Origin: Roseovarius confluentis
GTDB taxonomy: Bacteria > Pseudomonadota > Alphaproteobacteria > Rhodobacterales > Rhodobacteraceae
Length of the DNA: 64,000 nucleotides
Direction of reading: 5' to 3'
Assembly (NCBI RefSeq): GCF_002917925.1
Contig: NZ_PPFE01000003.1
Coordinates: forward strand, 248,001 to 312,000
Part shown: piece after piece, positions 51,976 through 58,780 of the stretch
How positions within the stretch are numbered: the first letter of the stretch is position 1
How the letters are laid out: each line of letters begins with the position of its first letter
Notes under the pieces: model-generated
Seen by the model: only the letters and a program-made list of their open reading frames with translations
What the model was told of the DNA's origin: nothing
Databases searched by the model: none
Translations under genes and position numbers: made by a program

Positions 51976-53262
51976 TTACTCCCGCAGCGCCGGCGGTTTC
52001 GGTCCGCCGGTGGCCCAATCGAGCAGTTCGACAGTGTGCACGACCGGCACCCCGGTGCCCGAGCCGATCTGCATCATGCAGCCGATATTGCCGGTGGCGA
52101 TGATGTCGGGCGACTTGGCTTCGAGCGTCTGAACCTTGCGCGTTTTCAACTGCTTGGAGATCGCGGGCTGCATCAGGTTGTAGGTGCCAGCCGAGCCGCA
52201 GCAGAGGTGTGCGTCGGCCGGTTCGACCACCTCGAACCCGGCGTTTTTCAGCAGGGTCTTTGGGTGGGTCTTGATCTGCTGGCCGTGCTGCAGTGAGCAG
52301 GCGGCATGGTATGCGACGCGGGTGTCCTTGGGCGTGCCCTCGGGCAGGTCGAGCTGCATCAGGAGTTCCGAGACATCCATTGCAATATCCGAGACGCGGG
52401 CGGCATCCTCGGCCAGCGCCTCGGTGCGGAATATGTGGCCGTAATCCTTGACCGTCGTGCCGCAGCCGGAGGTGTTGATGACGATGGCATCGAGCCCGTC
52501 GCCATCCATCTCGGCGGTCCAGGCGCGGATATTGTGGGCCGCCGTGGCGTGGCTTTCGGTCGTCTTGCCCATGTGGTGAGTCAGCGCCCCGCAACAGCCG
52601 GCGCCCTTGGCCACCACCACTTCGCAGCCCAAACGGGTGAGCAGGCGGATGGTGGCGTCGTTGATGTCGGTGTTCAGCGCCTTTTGCGCGCAGCCGGTCA
52701 TCAGGGCGACGCGTTTGACAGGCTTTTCCCTGGCCGGGAAGGTTTGCGGGTCGTCATTGCGGCTGACCGGGGGGATAGTCTTGGGGGCCATCTCGACCAT
52801 GGCGCGCAGGCGGGCGTCGGGCAGGGCCCATTTGAACGGTTTGGCGATCTTGGCGCCCAGCATGGCAACGCGGAAACGGTTCGGGTAGGGCAGGATGCGC
52901 GCCAGCGTCCAGCGCAGGACACGCTCGAACAATGGGCGCTGGTAGCGATCCTCGATGTATTCGCGGGCGTGGTCGACGAGGTGCATGTAGTGCACGTCGG
53001 ACGGACAGGTCGTCATGCAGGCGAGGCACGAGAGGCAGCGGTCGATATGCTTGACCGTTTCCGGATCCGGGTCGCGGTCGTTCTCCAGCATGTCCTTGAT
53101 CAGGTAGATCCGGCCGCGGGGGCTGTCGAGTTCGTCGCCGAGCACCTGGTAGGTGGGGCACGTCGCGGTGCAGAATCCGCAATGCACACAGGAGCGCAGG
53201 ATCTCGTTCGAGCGCTGGATCGCGGGGGATTTGAGCTGGTCTTCGGTAAAGTCTGTTTTCAT
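51976..53262 (-). CDS. glcF: Glycolate oxidase iron-sulfur subunit
   Basis: A 428-residue protein with two ferredoxin-type motifs near the N-terminus, CVHCGFCTATCPTY and CLSCLACMTTCPSD (residues about 26-95). Two CCG-type domains follow, with CAQKAL, GAGCCGALTHH, CSLQHGQ and HLCCGSAGTY. It carries electrons from the GlcDE flavoprotein during oxidation of glycolate to glyoxylate. The start overlaps the stop of a 61-residue membrane ORF. Confidence 0.95.
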   Translation of the reverse strand: MKTDFTEDQLKSPAIQRSNEILRSCVHCGFCTATCPTYQVLGDELDSPRGRIYLIKDMLENDRDPDPETVKHIDRCLSCLACMTTCPSDVHYMHLVDHAREYIEDRYQRPLFERVLRWTLARILPYPNRFRVAMLGAKIAKPFKWALPDARLRAMVEMAPKTIPPVSRNDDPQTFPAREKPVKRVALMTGCAQKALNTDINDATIRLLTRLGCEVVVAKGAGCCGALTHHMGKTTESHATAAHNIRAWTAEMDGDGLDAIVINTSGCGTTVKDYGHIFRTEALAEDAARVSDIAMDVSELLMQLDLPEGTPKDTRVAYHAACSLQHGQQIKTHPKTLLKNAGFEVVEPADAHLCCGSAGTYNLMQPAISKQLKTRKVQTLEAKSPDIIATGNIGCMMQIGSGTGVPVVHTVELLDWATGGPKPPALRE

Positions 53263-53444
53263 TCAGTCGGCAACCATCTGTGCGGTGTAAAGCCCGAACC
53301 AGGGCAGGGGGTGGCGGCGGCGGCGGTTGCGCCGTAGGCCGCGGGGCGGGTGTGAGGTGACAGTGTACGGGTACGTATGGCCATCACCCGGAAGACGGTC
53401 GGCCCGGCCAGAAACCCGATGGCGAAGAGCAGTGCATCGATCAT
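53259..53444 (-). CDS. Small membrane protein between glcE and glcF
   Basis: A 61-residue frame, MIDALLFAIGFLAGPTVFRV, with one N-terminal transmembrane segment and a basic, Pro/Ala-rich tail. Its ATG overlaps the glcE stop and its stop overlaps the glcF ATG, both as ATGA, so it is coupled on both sides. No family is recognised. It may anchor the glycolate oxidase complex to the membrane, or it may serve mainly to relay ribosomes from glcE to glcF. Confidence 0.65.
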   Translation of the reverse strand: MIDALLFAIGFLAGPTVFRVMAIRTRTLSPHTRPAAYGATAAAATPCPGSGFTPHRWLPTE

Positions 53445-54577
53445 GCAGCGCGGCCCATCAGGCCGGGGTTCAGGATGCCGCGCGGATCGAACCGGGCGCG
53501 CAGCCCGTCCTGAAGTGCTGCGATGGGCGGGGAAAGCGGTTGGAAGACACCGCCCGCGCGGTTGCCGCGGATCAGCGTGGCATGGCCGCCGGCGGCGTTG
53601 ACGGCGGCGCGGATGGTGTCGGCTTGGGTGTCCTGCGGCACGCGCAGCCATACGAGGCCGCCGCCCCAGTCGTAAAGCGCCTCGGCCCCGTCGACCTGAG
53701 CTTTGATCCCGGGCGCGTCGGAAGGCTTCACGGACAGCCGCCAGACATCCCCCGGCCCGTCATGGAAACAGGCGACGTCGCGGATGTCCTGCCAGAGGGT
53801 CGCGTTGATGTCCGGGTCGGTTTCGATGTCGGCGGCGCCGAGATCGGCCAGAAGGGTCTGGAGTTGACCCGCGCGGTAGGCCACGGATTTTTCGAAGCCC
53901 TCGATGCGCAGGCAGGTCTGCGGGCCGTCCTCGGTCTGGCGATGCGCCGCGCCGGTGATCTCGAATGGCGAGCCGAGCGCGCGCGAGAGGGCGGCGACGG
54001 CGGTGGTGTCGTCGAGCCCCGAGAGCGTGATCGTGGCCGTTTGGTGGGACGCGGGCAAAACCTTGAGCGCCAGTTCGGTGAGTACTCCAAGGGTGCCGTA
54101 GCTGCCCGCCATCAGCTTGACGAGGTCGTAGCCGGTGACGTTCTTCATCACACGCCCGCCGTTGCGGGTGACCTGGCCCTGTCCGTCGACGAAGCGCACG
54201 CCCAGCAGGAAGTCGCGCGCGGCCCCGGCCTGGATACGGCGGGGACCAGAGACATTGGCGGCGAAGACGCCGCCGATGGTGGGCTCGCCGGTCGTGCCCA
54301 GCAGGCCGCGATGGTCCATCGGTTCGAACGCGAGGCGCTGGCCCTCCTTGGCCAGGGTCTTGCGCACTTCTTCCACCGGGGTGCCGGCCTGGACCACCAG
54401 CGTCAGTGCGCCGGGCTCATAGAGGTTTACGCCGGAGAGGCCCGAGGTTGTCAGCGGCTGGCCGTTGACCGGCACGCCGATGGGGCGTGTGCCGCCGCCC
54501 ATGACGCGCAGAGGCTCGGACGCGGAGGCGACCATATCGGCCAGTTCGGCCTCGGAGGTGGGGGCAAGGGCTTTCAT
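53441..54577 (-). CDS. glcE: Glycolate oxidase FAD-binding subunit
   Basis: A 378-residue PCMH-type FAD protein. It has MGGGTRPIG near residue 28, LEPGALTLVVQAGTP-like YEPGALTLVVQAGTPVEEV, TIGGVFAANVSGPRR and NGGRVMKNVTGYDLVKLMAGS. With GlcD and GlcF it forms the membrane-associated glycolate dehydrogenase. The start MKALAPTSEAEL is 44 bases beyond the glcD stop. Confidence 0.94.
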   Translation of the reverse strand: MKALAPTSEAELADMVASASEPLRVMGGGTRPIGVPVNGQPLTTSGLSGVNLYEPGALTLVVQAGTPVEEVRKTLAKEGQRLAFEPMDHRGLLGTTGEPTIGGVFAANVSGPRRIQAGAARDFLLGVRFVDGQGQVTRNGGRVMKNVTGYDLVKLMAGSYGTLGVLTELALKVLPASHQTATITLSGLDDTTAVAALSRALGSPFEITGAAHRQTEDGPQTCLRIEGFEKSVAYRAGQLQTLLADLGAADIETDPDINATLWQDIRDVACFHDGPGDVWRLSVKPSDAPGIKAQVDGAEALYDWGGGLVWLRVPQDTQADTIRAAVNAAGGHATLIRGNRAGGVFQPLSPPIAALQDGLRARFDPRGILNPGLMGRAA

Positions 54578-54598
54578 TGTTCCAAAAATACTCCGGGG

Positions 54599-54617
54599 TC
54601 CGGGGCAGCGCCCCGGA
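54599..54617. repeat. Hairpin between glcD and glcE
   Basis: TCCGGGGC-AGC-GCCCCGGA is an 8-bp stem with a 3-base loop. Read on the minus strand it is followed by CCCCGGAGTATTTTTGGAAC, a sequence I recognise as a recurrent roseobacter intergenic element. It fills the only spacer in the glc operon, just before glcE, and may modulate the glcD:glcE ratio. Confidence 0.7.
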
Positions 54618-54621
54618 ATGG

Positions 54622-56061
54622 TCATTCAGCGGCGATCCGGCGGGTGTCGGAGGACGCGAGCGGGAACACCTTGGCCGGGTTGAGCAGCCACTTGGGGTCG
54701 AACACGTCCTTGACGGCCATCTGGATTTCCAGGTCGGGCGGGTCGTATTGGTGCAGCATCAGGTCGCGCTTTTCGATGCCGACGCCATGCTCGCCCGTGA
54801 GGCAGCCGCCGACTTCGACGCAGAGCCTCAGGATATCGGCGCCCAGATCCTCGCAGAGTTCAAGGTCGCCCTCCTTGTTGGCATCGAACAGGATCAGCGG
54901 GTGCATGTTGCCGTCGCCCGCGTGAAAGACGTTGGCGACGTCGAGGCCGTATTCCTTGGACATCTCGCCGATGCGTTTCAGCACATAGGGCAGTTCGTTG
55001 ACCGGGATCGTGCCGTCGAGGCACATGTAGTCGTTGATCTTGCCCATCGCGCCGAAAGCGGATTTGCGGCCGAGCCAGATGCGCTTGCTCTCGTCGTCGG
55101 ACGAAGATTGGCGCAGTTCGACGGGGTCGTGCTTGCGGGCGATGTCCATGATGGTTTCGAGTTGTTCGTCGATCTCGGCGTCGGAGCCTTCGACCTCGAC
55201 GATCAGCAGCGCCTCGCAATCGGGGTAGCCGGCGCCGGCGAAGGCCTCAGTCGCGCGGATGCAGGGGCGGTCCATGAATTCGATCGCCACGGGCAGGACG
55301 CCGGCCTTGATGATGTCCGACACGCACTGGCCCGCGATCTCGGAGGAATCGAAGCCGATCAGGACGGGGCGCGCGCCTTCGGGTTTGTGCAGGATGCGCA
55401 GGGTCGCCTCGGTCACGATGCCGAGCTGGCCTTCGGAACCGCAGATCAGGCCCAGCAGGTCGAGCCCTTCGGCATCGAGATGCGCGCCGCCGATTTCGGT
55501 CACGGTGCCGTCCATCAGAACCATGGTCACGCCCATCAGGTTGTTGGTGGTCACACCGTACTTCAGGCAATGCGCGCCGCCCGAGTTCATCGCGATATTG
55601 CCCGAGATGGCGCAGGCCAGTTGGCTGGAGGGGTCGGGGGCGTAGAAAAAGCCGTCTTCCTCGACCGCGCCGGTGACGGAGAGGTTGGTGCGCCCGGTTT
55701 GCACGCGGATGACGCGGTTCTCGTAATCGGTTTCCAGCACTTCGTTCATGCGGGCGACACCGATGATGACGCTGTCCTCGGTCGGGAGCGCGCCGCCGGC
55801 GAGCGAGGTGCCTGCGCCGCGCGGCACCACGGGCACGCACATGTCATTACAGATCTTGAGGGTCTCGGAGACCTCGGCGGTGGAGGCGGGCAGGACCACG
55901 GCGAGCGGCGGGCACTTGTAGGCGGTCAGCCCGTCGCATTCATAGGCGCGGGTCTCGGCGGGGTCGTGAATGAGCGCCTCGCGCGGCAGGAAAGATGCCA
56001 GCCGGTCGAGCAGTTGCGACTTGCGGGCAAGGATGGTCGGGTTCGGTTTTGGCATTTCCAT
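54622..56061 (-). CDS. glcD: Glycolate oxidase catalytic flavoprotein subunit
   Basis: A 479-residue FAD-linked oxidase. It has the PP-loop VVPRGAGTSLAGGAL near residue 79, SGNIAMNSGGAHCLKYG, and the C-terminal catalytic region NVFHAGDGNMHP and GCLTGEHGVGIEKR. It oxidises glycolate, and possibly D-lactate, as the first gene of glcDE-orf-F. Glycolate is a major phytoplankton exudate, consistent with a marine habit. Confidence 0.95.
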   Translation of the reverse strand: MEMPKPNPTILARKSQLLDRLASFLPREALIHDPAETRAYECDGLTAYKCPPLAVVLPASTAEVSETLKICNDMCVPVVPRGAGTSLAGGALPTEDSVIIGVARMNEVLETDYENRVIRVQTGRTNLSVTGAVEEDGFFYAPDPSSQLACAISGNIAMNSGGAHCLKYGVTTNNLMGVTMVLMDGTVTEIGGAHLDAEGLDLLGLICGSEGQLGIVTEATLRILHKPEGARPVLIGFDSSEIAGQCVSDIIKAGVLPVAIEFMDRPCIRATEAFAGAGYPDCEALLIVEVEGSDAEIDEQLETIMDIARKHDPVELRQSSSDDESKRIWLGRKSAFGAMGKINDYMCLDGTIPVNELPYVLKRIGEMSKEYGLDVANVFHAGDGNMHPLILFDANKEGDLELCEDLGADILRLCVEVGGCLTGEHGVGIEKRDLMLHQYDPPDLEIQMAVKDVFDPKWLLNPAKVFPLASSDTRRIAAE

Positions 56062-56076
56062 GGCGGCTCTCCGAAG

Positions 56077-56114
56077 ATTGGTAAGATAATATAACCAATT
56101 TGCGTCAGTCGCAA
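56077..56114 (-). promoter_or_regulatory. glcD promoter with overlapping operator palindrome
   Basis: On the minus strand TTGCGA (56114-56109), a 17-base spacer and TATTAT (56091-56086) form a good sigma-70-type promoter. The inverted repeat ATTGGT-N11-ACCAAT (56077-56099) straddles the -10 element and the expected start point. TTGGT/ACCAA arms are typical of FadR-family GntR regulators such as GlcC, LldR or PdhR, although the 11-base spacing is wider than usual. The regulator is not in this window. Confidence 0.6.
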
Positions 56115-56204
56115 GTGCGGCATGCGCGACGCAATGACAAGAAGAATTCTGTCAGCACGCGGTTGTGAGTGCATCAGTCGTGACGCTCACCTATATTGTC
56201 AGAC

Positions 56205-56564
56205 ATGAAAAGACTTGCTGCATTTTTCGTGGCCGCGCTGCTGGCCGCACCTGCCTTCGGCGACGAGCCGCAGGTATTGGACGTGACCGTCGAAAAGGCG
56301 GGCATGGTGTGGAATATCCACGTGACGATTCGCCATCCGGACACCGGGTGGGACCATTATGCCGACGGCTGGGAAGTGCTGGACGCGGCAGGCAGCCGGC
56401 TGGGGTATCGCGAGCTGATGCACCCGCACGTGAACGAGCAGCCTTTCACCCGCTCGTTGAGCGGTGTGGTGATCCCGGACGGGACGCGCGAGATCTTCGT
56501 GCGGCCGCGTTGTTCGGTCGATGGCTGGTCCGGATCGCAGAAACGCGTGGCGCTGCAACCCTGA
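56205..56564 (+). CDS. Small secreted hypothetical protein
   Basis: A 119-residue protein with a signal peptide (MKRLAAFFVAALLAAPAFG) and a mature part of about 100 residues that looks like a beta-rich domain (WNIHVTIRHPDTGWDHYADG, REIFVRPRCSVDGWSG). No known family is recalled, but its composition is like that of ordinary periplasmic proteins. An upstream TTG would add only three residues. It is divergent from glcD. Confidence 0.72.
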   Translation: MKRLAAFFVAALLAAPAFGDEPQVLDVTVEKAGMVWNIHVTIRHPDTGWDHYADGWEVLDAAGSRLGYRELMHPHVNEQPFTRSLSGVVIPDGTREIFVRPRCSVDGWSGSQKRVALQP

Positions 56565-56572
56565 TAAAAGGA

Positions 56573-56590
56573 ACGCGCCCTTGGGCGCGT
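56573..56590. terminator. GC-rich hairpin after the small secreted protein gene
   Basis: ACGCGCCC-TT-GGGCGCGT lies 8 bases after the stop codon, between convergent transcripts. Only a short, interrupted T-stretch follows, so termination would be weak or Rho-aided. A further common roseobacter element, CCTCCGGCGGGGATATTTTGGG, lies at about 56691-56712 before the next gene end. Confidence 0.55.
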
Positions 56591-56731
56591 GCAGGTTTGT
56601 CTCGGAGTCGGACTGGGGTCCGACGCCTCGGCGGCCTGTGCCGGTGTGACGCGGTTATCCGCGCGTGGCGCGTGTGGCCGGTGTTGGAGCCTCCGGCGGG
56701 GATATTTTGGGCCAGAGGACGCCGGGCGGGA

Positions 56732-58780
56732 CTACTGACGTCCTTCGCGGAGCCAGCCGCCGACGATGAGGGATGCGGCGAGCAGAAGGACCAGCCAGGC
56801 GGGCAGGAGCGGCGTCTGGGTGACCGAGCGAGTCTGGTAGGCGTTGCGATCCAAAAGGCCGATCCAGCCGCGGCCGGCCATGGCGCGGCCTTCGCGTACG
56901 GTGCGCACGCGGGGCGGGCCGTCGGCCAGCGGGTGGATGCCGCCGCCGGTCTGGGACACGTAAGGTTCCAGCGTTTCGGTGTCGGCGATGGTGTTCTCGA
57001 ATTCCACCGGGGAGGCGGGGCCGAGGCCGATGACGGCGGTGTGCTCGCCGTTTTCCAGCCGGTAAAGGCCGATGGTGGGGCCGTCGAAGAGCGCTTCGAA
57101 CCGGCCGGGAGAGACCTCTTCGAGGTCCATCTCGATCTGTTCGTCCTCGGGCGTGGTAATCGTGACCGGGCCGACGGTATCTTCGAGCGAGCGGCGGATG
57201 ATGCGCATCTGTTGTCCGGTCGCCTCGGCCCAGAGTGCCTCTTCTTCCAGTTCCGGTTCCTTCATCATCCAGTGGGCGAGACGGCGCAGCAGTTCCAGTT
57301 GCGGCCCGCCGCCCTCGAACCCGCGGTTCCATAGCCAGGCGTGGTCGGAGGCGAGAAGCGCCACGCGGCCTTCGCCGACGCGGTCGAGGGTCAAAAGGGG
57401 CCGGTCGCCGACGCCGGTCATTACGGTGTCGCCGGAGGTTTCCTCGACCTCGATCTGGCGCATCCAGCGGCCCCATTCGCCGCCGAATTCCTGTTCCAGC
57501 CCGGAGGTGACCGGGTGGCGCTGGCCCAGGTCGGTGATCGAGGGGCTGTAGCGTTCCTCGAGCACGCGGGCGGTGGGGCGGCCGGGCAGGATCGCCTCGA
57601 GCGGGGTGCGATAGAGGCTGTCGGCGGCGGCATAATCGGGGCCAGCGGCGATGAGGACCGCGCCACCGCCTTCGACGTAGCTGCGCACGTTGTCGAGGTA
57701 GAGCGACGGCAGGATGCCGCGGCGCTTGTAGCGGTCGAAGATGATGAGGTCGAAATCCTCGATCTTTTCGAGGAAGAGCTCGCGGGTGGGGAAGGCGATG
57801 AGGGAAAGCTCGCGCACCGGCACGCCGTCCTGCTTTTCCGGGGGGCGCAGGATGGTGAAGTGGACGAGGTCGACGGAGCTGTCGGATTTCAGCAGGTTGC
57901 GCCAGGTGCGGCCTCCGGCGTGCGGCTCGCCCGACACCAGGAGCACGCTGAGCCGGTCGCGGACGCCGTTGATCTGGACAAGCGCGGTGTTGTTGCGGTC
58001 CGTCAGTTCGCCGTCGACGGCGGGGGTGGAGAATTGCAGCACGTTGCGGCCGCCATGGGGCAGGCGCAGGGGCAGGTCGATATCCTCGTTCAGGGGGACG
58101 TTGAAGCGCTGTGGTTCCTCGCCGTCTACCGAGACGTCTACGGGCACGGTGGAGGTGCCTTCGGGGGCGGCGCCGTCATCGGTGACGCGCAGGGTCATCT
58201 GGATTTCCTCGCCCAGGATGGCGAAGGCCGGGGCGTTTTCGACCACCAGCTTGCGGTCCCAGTCGTCTTCGCGCCCGGTGTGCATCAGGTGGATGGGCGC
58301 GGGCATGTCGGGGGCGCGGTCGAGGTCGTGCAGGCGCCCGTCGGACAGGAGAATCGCGCCGGCGATGCGGGCGCGGGGTTCTTCGGCCAAGGCCTCTGAC
58401 AAGGCGGTCATCAGCTGGGTGCCGGTGTTGTCGGCGCCGTCGGGGACGGTGATGCGGCGCAGTTCGGTGTTGTCGCGCGCGGCTATGCGGGCGGCGAGGT
58501 CGTCGGCGGAGGTTTCCGTGAGGGACGCACGGTCGCCGAGAGTCTGGCTGGCGCTTTCATCCTCGATCATCAGGACGATATCGGAGAGCGGTTCGCGGTC
58601 CTCGGCCTGGTAGACGGGACCGAGGAGCGCGGCGAGGACCACCAGACCGGCCAGCGCGCGGAACGGCCAGCCGGAGAGGCCGCGCCAGATGGCGAGCGCA
58701 GTTCCCGTCATCATCATGCCGGCAAGCGCCGCGATGAGCCACGGGTTGAGGAGGGGTTCGAAGACGATGCTGCCGGTCAT
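56732..58780 (-). CDS. Membrane protein with glutamine-amidotransferase-like domain (MoxR operon)
   Basis: A 682-residue protein with two N-terminal helices (about 12-30 and 40-56), a large extracytoplasmic part and a C-terminal helix (LLPAWLVLLLAASLIVGGWL). The middle (about 300-480) contains FDLIIFDRYKRRG and VEGGGAVLIAAGPDYA, the pattern of a GATase1-like fold without an obvious catalytic cysteine. It is the last gene of the moxR-DUF58-DUF4159 operon, overlapping the preceding gene by 4 bases. Role unknown, probably cell-envelope related. Confidence 0.82.
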   Translation of the reverse strand: MTGSIVFEPLLNPWLIAALAGMMMTGTALAIWRGLSGWPFRALAGLVVLAALLGPVYQAEDREPLSDIVLMIEDESASQTLGDRASLTETSADDLAARIAARDNTELRRITVPDGADNTGTQLMTALSEALAEEPRARIAGAILLSDGRLHDLDRAPDMPAPIHLMHTGREDDWDRKLVVENAPAFAILGEEIQMTLRVTDDGAAPEGTSTVPVDVSVDGEEPQRFNVPLNEDIDLPLRLPHGGRNVLQFSTPAVDGELTDRNNTALVQINGVRDRLSVLLVSGEPHAGGRTWRNLLKSDSSVDLVHFTILRPPEKQDGVPVRELSLIAFPTRELFLEKIEDFDLIIFDRYKRRGILPSLYLDNVRSYVEGGGAVLIAAGPDYAAADSLYRTPLEAILPGRPTARVLEERYSPSITDLGQRHPVTSGLEQEFGGEWGRWMRQIEVEETSGDTVMTGVGDRPLLTLDRVGEGRVALLASDHAWLWNRGFEGGGPQLELLRRLAHWMMKEPELEEEALWAEATGQQMRIIRRSLEDTVGPVTITTPEDEQIEMDLEEVSPGRFEALFDGPTIGLYRLENGEHTAVIGLGPASPVEFENTIADTETLEPYVSQTGGGIHPLADGPPRVRTVREGRAMAGRGWIGLLDRNAYQTRSVTQTPLLPAWLVLLLAASLIVGGWLREGRQ

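Noticed and set aside
51976..56061. Reading the glc genes as a D-lactate dehydrogenase system
   Set aside because: The split into GlcD, GlcE and a two-cluster GlcF is specific to glycolate oxidase.
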